Source: a virus. From it: a DNA stretch of 64,000 nucleotides. The translations under genes were made by a program, and so were the position numbers. The stretch spans positions 1 to 64,000 of the IMG/VR virus record IMGVR_UViG_3300020176_000008; one strand, given 5' to 3'. Of the stretch, positions 42,719 through 50,869 are shown one piece after another. The notes beneath the pieces were generated by a model. That model did no database searches, was not told where the DNA came from, and saw only the letters and a program-made list of their open reading frames with translations. The number at the start of each line of letters is the position of its first letter. Positions within the stretch are counted from its first letter, which is position 1.

Positions 42719-44256
42719 TGAGCGAATTAAATGACTTCTTGAAACTGATTTCTGAAGCTAAGGCCCAAGATCCTAAGCATCAGAAAATTAAAGAGATTAA
42801 GGAAACTGTTAGAGAAGACGTTAATGACTTCTTTGCACAGTTGGCTTCTGCGTCTCCAAAACACTTTGAAATTGAAAAAGAAGAAATCGATGAGCTAGTT
42901 GAAAAAATCGAAGCTATAGAGCAGATCGAACAAGATATTATCCAGGAAGAAATTCCAGAAATTAAAAGTGAAGCTGATAAACAGGCAGAAGTACTTAGCT
43001 TGCTTAAAAAGCAGCCTGATGCTGTACCATTCTCACAGCCCAATCCAGAACCCACATCTAAAGATATTAAAGCTATCACCGATAAAATTAAGTTCATGGA
43101 ACAATGGCTAGGAAAAATAACTGCCACTGGTCCAGGTTCAGGCGAAGTTAACTTTAGATATTTGGATGACGTTGAGCGTTCAACGATGACATCTGGTAAT
43201 GATAATTGGGTGCTCGAATACGATGCTGCTTCAAAGAAAGTACAATTCACCAAAGATATTGGTCCAATAGATTCTGTTCAATTTGATGTTACTCATGAAG
43301 ATGATAATACACATGGTGAGGGAACTCTCACCTGGAATAATTTTGATCGCACATTAAATTTGCATCATAAAAACAGTGTTAGGCAACAAATTGGTCAAGA
43401 ACAATATTACCCGCCAGTTAAAAACATAACAGGTTCAACCATTACGAATGGTACGTTGGTTATGTTTGCTGGTGCAGAATCTGATAATAATGCAAGACTT
43501 CTAATTACTCCTATGATTGCCAATGGCACGTACCCAAGTCTTTATGTTATGGGTATAACGACAGAAGACATAGTAAATGGAGAGACTGGGTTTGTAACAG
43601 CATTTGGTTACGTCAATGATGTTGACACTTCCATGTGGGAAGAAGGGGATATTCTTTATGCAAATCCTTTAGTTCCAGGTGGTTTAACAAATATAAAGCC
43701 AACAGCGCCAAATAATGTTATCCCTGTTGCAGCGGTTGTGCATAAAGATGCCGTTATTGGTCGAATCATAGTTCGTCCTACTGTCGAACAGGAGATGCAG
43801 TATGCTAGATTCTCTTCAGAGATCGACCAACATCCATTAACCGTCGATACTGCTTATCCAATTACATTTGGGGTTACTGACATCTCTCGTGGATTCCATG
43901 CCGATGGAGAAACTATTCCTGATTATTCAAAGATTTATACAGAAGAATCAGGTTTCTTTAAGTTTGATGTAACTATTTCTTTGACTTCGACTAACGCGGC
44001 TGCTAAGGCATTCTATGTATGGATGAGAAAGAACGGAGTTGACATTCCTCGTTCAGCAAAGCGTCAGTCTATAACAGGCAACGGAGTATATCAGCTTTTG
44101 GCTTATACGCTTTCAGTTAGTCTTGCAAAGGATGATTACATTCAAATCATGTATGCAGCTTCTGATACTGCTATTATAATTGATGCACCTGACGTAACAG
44201 CATTCAGTCCTGCTATTCCTTCAGCAACGATAACTTGTACACAGATAGCACTATGA
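42718..44256 (+). CDS. Large fibre-like or head-associated structural protein
   Basis: A 512-residue protein; the ATG at 42718 overlaps the previous stop (TAATG), and a GTG at 42706 is rejected. The N-terminus MSELNDFLKLISEA holds I-S-E at 11-13. A Glu/Lys coiled coil (to about 105) follows, then beta-rich repeats (FRYLDDVERSTMTSGNDNWVLEYD), a GTLVMFAGAESD segment as in fibre heads, and a C-terminal C1q/TNF-like jelly-roll (YVWMRKNGVDIPRSAKR). Possibly a fibre or a head-surface protein. Confidence 0.6.
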   Translation: MSELNDFLKLISEAKAQDPKHQKIKEIKETVREDVNDFFAQLASASPKHFEIEKEEIDELVEKIEAIEQIEQDIIQEEIPEIKSEADKQAEVLSLLKKQPDAVPFSQPNPEPTSKDIKAITDKIKFMEQWLGKITATGPGSGEVNFRYLDDVERSTMTSGNDNWVLEYDAASKKVQFTKDIGPIDSVQFDVTHEDDNTHGEGTLTWNNFDRTLNLHHKNSVRQQIGQEQYYPPVKNITGSTITNGTLVMFAGAESDNNARLLITPMIANGTYPSLYVMGITTEDIVNGETGFVTAFGYVNDVDTSMWEEGDILYANPLVPGGLTNIKPTAPNNVIPVAAVVHKDAVIGRIIVRPTVEQEMQYARFSSEIDQHPLTVDTAYPITFGVTDISRGFHADGETIPDYSKIYTEESGFFKFDVTISLTSTNAAAKAFYVWMRKNGVDIPRSAKRQSITGNGVYQLLAYTLSVSLAKDDYIQIMYAASDTAIIIDAPDVTAFSPAIPSATITCTQIAL

Positions 44257-44268
44257 ATATTTAAGTCA

Positions 44269-44276
44269 TATAAATA
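44269..44276 (+). promoter_or_regulatory. Late promoter
   Basis: Exact TATAAATA in the gap before the nucleotidyltransferase fusion gene, 30 bases before its ATG. Confidence 0.8.
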
Positions 44277-44306
44277 ATACATATTACTTATTATAGATGG
44301 ATAAAA

Positions 44307-45950
44307 ATGAAAAGATATAAGCAACTCATAAAAGAATTGCCGTCAAAAAAGGTTGTGTTCGCATTCGGCAGGTTTCAGCCTCCGACGAATGGTCACGCAC
44401 TTTTAGTCAATGCGGTAACTAAGTTGGCATCTGCTCAGAAGGCAGATCATGTCATTTACACATCCCGTACTCAAGACAAAAAATCAAATCCACTTCCAGC
44501 TAACCGCAAGGTATATTATCTTAAGCGGATGTTTCCCCATGCCAAATTCATGGCGGCAACCGATAACATGCGCACATTCATGGAAGTGGCTGCCGAGTTA
44601 TCTAAGAAGTATAAGCATCTCGTAATGATTGCTGGCTCGGATAGAGTTGCTGAATATAAGAAACTATTAGATAAGTATAACGGAACCACATTCAACTTTG
44701 AAACTATCGAAGTTGTTTCTGCCGGAGAGCGTGATCCAGACTCGGATACTGCATCGGGAATGTCTGGTACTAAGATGCGTGAAGCTGCCAAGAAAGGTAA
44801 CTTTGCCGCGTTTAAGAAAGGTCTGCCACATGGTATTACTGAGTTAGATGCTAAACGTCTAATGAATGAAATCCGTGAAGGTATGGGTATCGATGCTATT
44901 AAAGAATCTATCCAGTTCGAAAGAGATACAATTAGAGAATCATACCATTCTGGCAATATCTTCAACGTAGGAGATAAGGTACTATTTGAGGAGCAGGTAT
45001 GCGAGATCGTGAAACGTGGATCTAACCATGTTTTAATCCAATTGCAGGATGGGTCATTGGAAAGTAAATGGCTAAATCAAGTACAAGTATTTGAAGATGT
45101 GGCACAAGAAGTCACCGAGGAAATAAACGAAATGAAATATACCGCATCTGACAAAATTAAAGTCGCAAGAGTAATTGCAATGTCTCTCGGCTTAGAAGAA
45201 CCTACTAGTAATAATCCGGAACTTCTTGTCAATACTGCATTACGTAGAATCAAGAATAAGACATTTTCTGCCCGCGGAAAAGAAATCGTTGCCAACATGC
45301 TAGATGTTGCAAAAGAAGCCGGAATCAAATATGATGAGAAGCTTGCCGTGGCATTTAAGCAATCTGAGGTAGATGAAGAAGTTGTTGGAAAGTCATTGCA
45401 CTGCGGTGATAATTCAGTGCGCGTCTTGAAAATTAAGCATCATCTTGGAGAAGAAGCAGATGATGATGAAGAAGAGGAAGAAATGTCCGACGATGATTTG
45501 GATAAAGTAGCCGATTCAATGAATGACGATCATATGCTTCACGGATATGACGACGAAGAATTAGATATCATCGATGACGAAACTGGCGAGAAGGTCGACG
45601 AACTCAAAGAAGAAACTTTGAATGAAGTATTAAGCCGTCAAGAAAGAATCAAGTCTAAGATCAGGTTTGCTCGTACCAAGAGTAAGCGTGAACGTAGATT
45701 GCGAATCGCATTAAAAACTAGATCGTCTGTTAAGAAGGTAAATACTAGAGCTAGACGATTAGCAGTTAAAGCTTTAAAGATGCGAATTGCTAAAAGACCT
45801 TTAAACAAATTGTCTGTCGGTGAAAAAGAAAGACTAGAAAAAATAGTACAAAAGCGTAAATCTGTTATCAATAGATTAGCTATGCGTATGGTACCTAAAG
45901 TACGCAAGTATGAAAACGATCGTTTGGTTCATAGTACTTATACTAAATAA
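44307..45950 (+). CDS. NMN adenylyltransferase-like domain fused to acidic and basic tails, capsid-targeted
   Basis: A 547-residue fusion. MKRYKQLIKEL resembles the capsid leader (I-K-E at 8-10). Residues 21-30, GRFQPPTNGH, are the (T/H)-x-G-H motif of cytidylyl/NMN-adenylyl transferases, with SGMSGTKMREA as the ISGTxIR-type motif near 148. A KOW/SH3-like strand region (about 215-250) and a highly acidic linker (about 380-430) follow, then a strongly basic C-terminus (about 445-547) rich in Arg/Lys. Similar fusions exist in T4-like marine phages. It may be packaged with the DNA and act on NAD or nucleotides after injection. Confidence 0.7.
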   Translation: MKRYKQLIKELPSKKVVFAFGRFQPPTNGHALLVNAVTKLASAQKADHVIYTSRTQDKKSNPLPANRKVYYLKRMFPHAKFMAATDNMRTFMEVAAELSKKYKHLVMIAGSDRVAEYKKLLDKYNGTTFNFETIEVVSAGERDPDSDTASGMSGTKMREAAKKGNFAAFKKGLPHGITELDAKRLMNEIREGMGIDAIKESIQFERDTIRESYHSGNIFNVGDKVLFEEQVCEIVKRGSNHVLIQLQDGSLESKWLNQVQVFEDVAQEVTEEINEMKYTASDKIKVARVIAMSLGLEEPTSNNPELLVNTALRRIKNKTFSARGKEIVANMLDVAKEAGIKYDEKLAVAFKQSEVDEEVVGKSLHCGDNSVRVLKIKHHLGEEADDDEEEEEMSDDDLDKVADSMNDDHMLHGYDDEELDIIDDETGEKVDELKEETLNEVLSRQERIKSKIRFARTKSKRERRLRIALKTRSSVKKVNTRARRLAVKALKMRIAKRPLNKLSVGEKERLEKIVQKRKSVINRLAMRMVPKVRKYENDRLVHSTYTK

Positions 45951-45971
45951 GTATCCAGAGATACATTATAC
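45951..45971 (+). repeat. 21-base hairpin repeat, copy 3
   Basis: GTATC-CAGA-GATAC plus ATTATAC, starting one base after the stop codon and 37 bases before the dps start. Identical to copy 2. Confidence 0.8.
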
Positions 45972-46007
45972 CAAACATACAGAATTAAACTTCGATCGGA
46001 TTAAAAT

Positions 46008-46463
46008 ATGGACGAATTAACAAAATCACTTAACAAATGTCTGGCAAATACGTTCATAATGTATTTCAAAACACATTCATACCATTGGAATGTGGAAGGT
46101 ATTCACTTTAGTCAGTATCATAAATTCTTCGGTGATCTATACGAAGAAGTCCATGGTGCCGTAGACACTATTGCAGAAAAGATTCGTATCGAAGGTCCAT
46201 ATGCTCCAATTAGTCTGAGCGAATTGTATAATAATGCTACACTAGAAGAAGACAAAGAAAAGCCACAGACGTGTTACGCCATGGTTGTTAGCACATATGC
46301 TGCAAATGCATCTGTTATTGGTTGTTTACAAGAAGCGTTTGATATGGCTAATCAAATGAACAAACAAGGACTTGCTGATTTCTTGGCAGGTCGTTTAGAT
46401 ATCCATAAGAAGCACGAATGGATGCTTCGTGTTTCAATGAAGTTAAATGAAGGGGAAATGTAA
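46008..46463 (+). CDS. dps: Dps/ferritin-like protein
   Basis: A 151-residue four-helix protein. THSYHWNVEGIHFSQYHKFFGDLYEEVHGAVDTIAEKIR holds the Dps ferroxidase ligands: H26, H38, D53 and E57, aligned to H51, H63, D78 and E82 of E. coli Dps. In bacteria Dps oxidises iron and coats DNA. In a phage it may protect the genome from oxidative damage. It lies in a late structural block and is followed after one base by the next gene. Confidence 0.88.
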   Translation: MDELTKSLNKCLANTFIMYFKTHSYHWNVEGIHFSQYHKFFGDLYEEVHGAVDTIAEKIRIEGPYAPISLSELYNNATLEEDKEKPQTCYAMVVSTYAANASVIGCLQEAFDMANQMNKQGLADFLAGRLDIHKKHEWMLRVSMKLNEGEM

Positions 46464-46464
46464 A

Positions 46465-47316
46465 ATGAATTTTAAACAATTTTCAGAACAGAAGTTAAAA
46501 GGCAATCAACATAAGCTTGATAAAAACGGCAATGGTAAACTAGATGCTGATGATTTTAAAAAATTACAAGCTGAAGAAAATGATGAAAACGCCAACGATG
46601 TAGTTGATACTTCAGATTTTAAATTAGATAAAAACGGTAAAAAATATAAAGCCGGCAAGATCGTTTTTAAGCACGGCGAGGACGACGGCAAGAATAATAT
46701 GTCTGAAGCTGCAGAAGAAATGTCTGACGCGGAAATGAAAAAACGTGAAGACTATGTCAAAGGCATGAAAAAGAATTATAAATCATTCGTTGACAAATAT
46801 GGCAAAGATCGTGCAAAAAATATCATGTATGCTACTGCTACCAAGATGGCTATGAAAGAAGATCAGGTAGAAGAAGGCTGGGATGACATGCAAAAGATGG
46901 TTAAGAAGAATGCTGAAAAGCAAAAGACTTCTACCATGACTAAGCATGATATTAAGAAAACAGACACTGGTACCGTTTATACTAAACAACGTGATCCAGA
47001 TGGCATGAGCAAAGAGTTCAAGAGAGATAACTCCGAAGTTAAGCGCGGGCGTGGCCGTCCTAAAAAGAACCAATTTGCTGAAGCACTAGAATTTTTAATG
47101 GACCTTACAGAAGAGCAATTCGACCAGGTAGTTGAAGAAGGACTCGATTCTTTCGTTGAATCATATATCGACGAAGGCAAGGGTTATGCTCCAGGTTGGA
47201 TGATCAACGCCGATCCTGAGCTCAAGAAAAAATTAGATGCCAAAAAAGCTAAACAGAAAGCTATGAAAGCATCTATGGGTAATCCTAACGCTGGTAAACC
47301 AGCAAGCAATAAATAA
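46465..47316 (+). CDS. EF-hand and AT-hook containing virion-like protein
   Basis: A 283-residue protein from the ATG at 46465 with GGGGA upstream. MNFKQFSEQKLKG recalls, in shorter form, the capsid leader. DKNGNGKLDADD (about 18-29) is a full EF-hand loop, and a degenerate second one follows (LDKNGKKYKAG). GMKKNYKSFVDKYGKDRAKNIMYATATKMA is a motif shared by marine phage structural proteins, and KRGRGRPKK is an AT-hook. Likely head-associated and DNA-binding; Ca2+ binding is predicted only. Confidence 0.65.
   Translation: MNFKQFSEQKLKGNQHKLDKNGNGKLDADDFKKLQAEENDENANDVVDTSDFKLDKNGKKYKAGKIVFKHGEDDGKNNMSEAAEEMSDAEMKKREDYVKGMKKNYKSFVDKYGKDRAKNIMYATATKMAMKEDQVEEGWDDMQKMVKKNAEKQKTSTMTKHDIKKTDTGTVYTKQRDPDGMSKEFKRDNSEVKRGRGRPKKNQFAEALEFLMDLTEEQFDQVVEEGLDSFVESYIDEGKGYAPGWMINADPELKKKLDAKKAKQKAMKASMGNPNAGKPASNK
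47308..47315 (+). promoter_or_regulatory. Possible late promoter variant
   Basis: AATAAATA overlapping the previous stop codon, 30 bases before the next ATG; one mismatch to consensus. Confidence 0.3.
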
Positions 47317-47344
47317 GTATAACATTCCAAATAAGGAGAATAAA

Positions 47345-47926
47345 ATGGCACTATGGACAAATAAAGACGAGGAAGCTGGTAAGCCAAAGTACTTGTCAGA
47401 CGCCGATAAGGCAAATACATACGGCGCTGATGCCGCCGAGACTGCCGCCACGCCCGGTGTGACTGCAGGTTGGGTTCTAAAAACTGAAGGTACCGGCGGT
47501 CGTGCTGGTCGTGTTACATATGAAACAATGGTCGCAATGGGTTCAATGAGTACTGATGGTGATTCAGTACTTACTACACAGACACGCACTATTACTATTA
47601 GCGGTCAACCGGCTAATGTATCTGCCGTTCTAGGCGATGAAGAGACAGTTGCATTCTCAGTAACAGCATCAGTTTCACCTGCAAGTTCTTCAACATTAGT
47701 ATACGCATGGGAATTCTCTGAAAACGGTGGTTCTACATGGGATGATGCACAACCAGAATGGGCAACAGGATTTAATACTGCTGAAATCACCATCGCTAAT
47801 GCTGATGTCGATCTAGGCGGCGGCGCTGGCGATCTAAATGGATATCAGTTCCGTTGTGTAGTTTCTACTGACGGCGCCTCTGATGTAACTTCTGATGCTG
47901 CTACACTAACTGTAGCTACACCTTAA
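47345..47926 (+). CDS. Virion surface protein with Ig-like domain
   Basis: A 193-residue protein after AAGGAG. The N-terminal 75 residues (MALWTNKDEEAGKPKYLSDA, then GWVLKTEGTGGRAGRVTYETMVAMG) are a module common in T4-like marine phage structural proteins. The C-terminal half (about 80-193) reads as one Ig-like beta-sandwich, with YAWEFSENGGSTWDD and YQFRCVVSTDGASDVTSD. Probably head decoration. Confidence 0.7.
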   Translation: MALWTNKDEEAGKPKYLSDADKANTYGADAAETAATPGVTAGWVLKTEGTGGRAGRVTYETMVAMGSMSTDGDSVLTTQTRTITISGQPANVSAVLGDEETVAFSVTASVSPASSSTLVYAWEFSENGGSTWDDAQPEWATGFNTAEITIANADVDLGGGAGDLNGYQFRCVVSTDGASDVTSDAATLTVATP

Positions 47927-47932
47927 TTAAAT

Positions 47933-47949
47933 GCGGGTTAACTACCCGC
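47933..47949 (+). terminator. Hairpin after the Ig-like gene
   Basis: GCGGGT / ACCCGC stem with TAACT loop; the tail GTATATT is T-poor, so it is a weak terminator or an mRNA end-protecting hairpin. Confidence 0.6.
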
Positions 47950-47956
47950 GTATATT

Positions 47957-48313
47957 ATGAATTTTAAATTGACTGATGACAACTTCATCCTGTATGCTAT
48001 GAAGCACTATGATAATACACAGTGCCATAGTGTACAGGAATTTGAAGAAGATTTACGAAGGTTTCTCTATTTGAAGAAACTTTTCAGGCGGTATTCGGAG
48101 GGCGAACTTAGAGAGCGATTGATTCTAAACCATCTAATAGTATTGTATAATATTTTTGGAGAGTGTTTAAATGAAATGCTGCTATTCAAAGTCGACAAAG
48201 AACACTGGCCGGCATTAAAGACTTTCATGGTATACTTAGGTAGACTAGAAGAGTCGGAACTAACAGACGTCACTTTAGATCAGAACATAGTAAGTATATT
48301 AAGGAAAATTTAA
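47957..48313 (+). CDS. Conserved phage protein, probably structural accessory
   Basis: A 118-residue helical protein: ILYAMKHYDNTQCHSVQEFEEDLRRFLYLKKLFRRY and LRERLILNHLIVLYNIFG. I recognise it as a type of small protein common in T4-like marine phages (DUF7207-like), without known function. Its stop overlaps the next start by one base. Confidence 0.6.
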   Translation: MNFKLTDDNFILYAMKHYDNTQCHSVQEFEEDLRRFLYLKKLFRRYSEGELRERLILNHLIVLYNIFGECLNEMLLFKVDKEHWPALKTFMVYLGRLEESELTDVTLDQNIVSILRKI

Positions 48314-48858
48314 TGAATTCCACAACTGACAATTTAATTGCATTCAGGGTCTTATATATGTTGGTCACTCCATTTGAGAAGACTGATGCGTATAAGTTCG
48401 GAATCATCGACAAAGATGGTAATGCGTTAAAGAAGGTTAAAGATTTAGATGACTCTGAAGAAAGAGATTCGTATACTGCGTTACATAGATTAGTTTTTAA
48501 TCTTAAAAAATTATTAGGTAAAGTTCCAGGTGGAAAAACTAAGTTTGCTTCTGTAATGGCAGCATATTGGTTGATTAAAGAAAATCTAAATGTACGTACA
48601 TCAATTAAAGAACATGAGTTGATTGAAACTATTCATGCAATAGAATCTAAAAACTTATGCATGGTTGAAGAAGAATTGGATTTTGCTGATTTAATAAAAA
48701 ATATTGACCCACTTGAAGAAGATGCTGTAGCAGCTATCGCTAATGTGGTTGGTGATGGCACTGCTACATCTGTTGATTATCCAGCAATAAAACCTAAGAA
48801 AAAGAAAACCCTAAAATTATTCCGCAGACAGAAGGATGGAGAATATGAAAAAGTTTAA
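48313..48858 (+). CDS. Conserved phage protein, unknown
   Basis: A 181-residue protein with VLYMLVTPFEKTDAYKFGIIDKDGN, ALHRLVFNLKKLLGKVPGGKTKFAS and a basic C-terminal tail (PKKKKTLKLFRRQ). The pattern is familiar from marine T4-like phages, where it sits beside the preceding gene. Two Phe/Leu-rich helices but no clear membrane span. Function unknown. Confidence 0.6.
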   Translation: MNSTTDNLIAFRVLYMLVTPFEKTDAYKFGIIDKDGNALKKVKDLDDSEERDSYTALHRLVFNLKKLLGKVPGGKTKFASVMAAYWLIKENLNVRTSIKEHELIETIHAIESKNLCMVEEELDFADLIKNIDPLEEDAVAAIANVVGDGTATSVDYPAIKPKKKKTLKLFRRQKDGEYEKV

Positions 48859-50056
48859 TCAATTTATGACAGAAGCTATTGCCGAATCGGATGCTGCGTG
48901 GGCTGCCGCTGAAGCAAAGCGCAAGGAGCAAGAAGCCAAAAAAGCTTTAACTAAAAAGGATGCTAGCACTGTCGACAAGATTCGTGCTATGATGGCTAAA
49001 GAGAAAATGAAGGAAGAAGTCGAGATTGAAGAAGCAAATACTCCTTCTGATGCTGATTTACATAAGACGCTTGGCCCTACCAAGAATATGCAGCAAGGAG
49101 TTGATGCTTTAAAGAAAAAGCATGGAATGTCTGATGATGAGGCTAAAAAACATGTTCGTAGATTGATGGGTATGAAAGAAGAAGCTGATCAGATTGACGA
49201 GTTAAGCAAAGGTACATTGCGTTCTTACATAGATAAGAAGTCGGATGATCATGAGTCCAATAGACAGGGTGTGATTGATGCACGTGATGCTCTACGCCAG
49301 CACAACAGGAACAGACCTTCCCTTGATGCACCTCTTAAACATCAATTTGACCATGACGCTAAGAAACGTGAACTAGAGAAAGATGTCAATGCTGCATCAA
49401 GAACTGCTACACGTTCAAATGTAAACATTCTTAAAGCAAAGAAACGTTTGAATAAAGAAGAAGTTACAATGAATGAAGCAAAAGACAAACAAGAGTATGG
49501 CTACGAAGGTGCCATGGCTATGACTCAATTAAAGACATTAACCCGTCATGGTGAACATATGATGGGTATGATGAAAGAAGATACAGATCTTCCGGAATGG
49601 GTTCAGTCAAAGATTACTCTAGCAACTGACTATGTTCAAACCGCTCATGATTATTTAATGAGCGAAATGAATGAAGAGCTGTCAAAATCAGCAGAACAAA
49701 TTGATGAATTGAGCAAGTCTACATTAGGTTCATACGTTAGAAAAGCATCCGGCAATGCGGCATCTGCTACTCGTGCTGCTGGCGTAGAAGCTGGTGCACG
49801 AGGACCAAACCGGTTTGCTAATATGGACTCTAAAGAAAAACGTGCTGAAAAGAGACTAAGTGGTGTATCTAAAGCAGTTGATCGTTTGGCTAAAGAAGAT
49901 ATGCATACTGATAAGAAGGAAGATCCTCCTTTTGATGGTCCATATTCTAAAAAGAAAGTTGCTACTCCAGGTAAACAGGGTTATGGCATGTCAGCAGCTC
50001 GTCATCTAGCACGTCAAGCTTTACAAAAAGTTGCAGACAAACAAAAGAATAAGTAA
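48845..50056 (+). CDS. Multi-segment capsid-targeted protein
   Basis: A 403-residue protein. The ATG at 48845 gives MKKFNQFMTEA, which matches the capsid leader in spacing (M-T-E at 8-10); the ATG at 48836 is an alternative. Inside are two copies of a short motif, QIDELSKGTLRSYIDK and QIDELSKSTLGSYVRK, about 175 residues apart, a helical block YGYEGAMAMTQLKTLTRHGEHM through TAHDYLMSEM, and many I/L-x-E sites. It may be a polyprotein cut by gp21 into head peptides. Confidence 0.6.
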   Translation: MKKFNQFMTEAIAESDAAWAAAEAKRKEQEAKKALTKKDASTVDKIRAMMAKEKMKEEVEIEEANTPSDADLHKTLGPTKNMQQGVDALKKKHGMSDDEAKKHVRRLMGMKEEADQIDELSKGTLRSYIDKKSDDHESNRQGVIDARDALRQHNRNRPSLDAPLKHQFDHDAKKRELEKDVNAASRTATRSNVNILKAKKRLNKEEVTMNEAKDKQEYGYEGAMAMTQLKTLTRHGEHMMGMMKEDTDLPEWVQSKITLATDYVQTAHDYLMSEMNEELSKSAEQIDELSKSTLGSYVRKASGNAASATRAAGVEAGARGPNRFANMDSKEKRAEKRLSGVSKAVDRLAKEDMHTDKKEDPPFDGPYSKKKVATPGKQGYGMSAARHLARQALQKVADKQKNK

Positions 50057-50526
50057 TGGGAATCACTGCAGCTATCCGTGCTATCGCTATTCTTGTAATA
50101 GTCGTTATCATAGCGGCGGCAGGTTGGTATGTAACATCTCTCAAGGCCGATCTTGCGGTTAGCCTTGAGAATACCAAGAAAATGACCGATGCCGTTCAGG
50201 CACAACAAGAGTTAATCACGCAAATACGTATAGAGCAAGAAGCTATTAGTAAGATTAATAGTGAACTAACCGGCGTGATTAAAGCACAACAAGAAGATAT
50301 GAATTCCTTACGTGATAGGTTCAACACCTCTGCGGATGGAAGCAAGCGTGATTTTGGAAAACTAGCTGCAGAAAAACCTGCACTGGTAGAAAAATCTATT
50401 AATACTGGAACCAAGAATGCTTTACGATGTATAGAGTTAGCATCTGGTTCACCTTTGACTGAAGGCGAGAAAAATGGCACTGAGACTAATAAGGAATGTC
50501 CTTCTTTACTCACTAGTAGTAACTAG
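50056..50526 (+). CDS. Probable inner-membrane spanin (Rz-like)
   Basis: A 156-residue protein with one N-terminal membrane helix (about residues 6-26, IRAIAILVIVVIIAAAGWYV), then a long Gln/Glu coiled coil (about 35-100) and a Pro/Ser-containing end. The next gene starts within it in another frame and encodes a lipoprotein, the classic Rz/Rz1 arrangement. It would span the periplasm at lysis. One-base overlap with the gene before it. Confidence 0.6.
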   Translation: MGITAAIRAIAILVIVVIIAAAGWYVTSLKADLAVSLENTKKMTDAVQAQQELITQIRIEQEAISKINSELTGVIKAQQEDMNSLRDRFNTSADGSKRDFGKLAAEKPALVEKSINTGTKNALRCIELASGSPLTEGEKNGTETNKECPSLLTSSN

Positions 50527-50869
50527 CAGCGGTTGTGCATTCTTGCCATCTTTTGGTAAAGAAAATATTAAACCGGTAGAGATACAAACTAAGGCAGTCG
50601 ATAAGACTCCTCTCAACATTGATAATCCTTTACCTATAAATACTAATACAATCAAGTGGTTGATTGTAACACCTGACAATGTAAATGAAGCTTTTGCTAA
50701 TTTAGAAGGCAATAAAGTATTATTCGCTATAACGGATGACGGTTATCAGGATCTATCGATGTTGATGGCAGAAATTAGAAATTTCATTAACGCTCAACGC
50801 GTTATAATAATCAAGTATAAAGAATACTACGAGCCTAAAGCGGGGATTCAAGATGGCGTTGGAAACTGA
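50474..50869 (+). CDS. Probable outer-membrane lipoprotein spanin (Rz1-like)
   Basis: A 131-residue protein with a short basic start, hydrophobic signal and lipobox-like SSGC (Cys21). The mature part has PLNIDNPLPINTN, with Pro residues as in Rz1, followed by a mixed domain ending MLMAEIRNFINAQRVIIIKYKEYYEP. It is longer than most Rz1 proteins. Overlap with the Rz-like gene supports the pairing. Confidence 0.6.
   Translation: MALRLIRNVLLYSLVVTSSGCAFLPSFGKENIKPVEIQTKAVDKTPLNIDNPLPINTNTIKWLIVTPDNVNEAFANLEGNKVLFAITDDGYQDLSMLMAEIRNFINAQRVIIIKYKEYYEPKAGIQDGVGN

Noticed and set aside
42780-43253. Minus-strand open frame of 157 codons
   Set aside because: Ser/Ile-rich translation typical of the reverse of a Glu/Lys coiled coil; no start signal and no other minus-strand gene in the window.
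44516-44965. Minus-strand open frame of 149 codons
   Set aside because: Antisense shadow of the nucleotidyltransferase domain, which has clear motifs on the + strand.
50635-50642. TATAAATA inside the lipoprotein spanin gene
   Set aside because: It lies in the middle of a coding region with no gene start shortly after; probably chance in AT-rich sequence.
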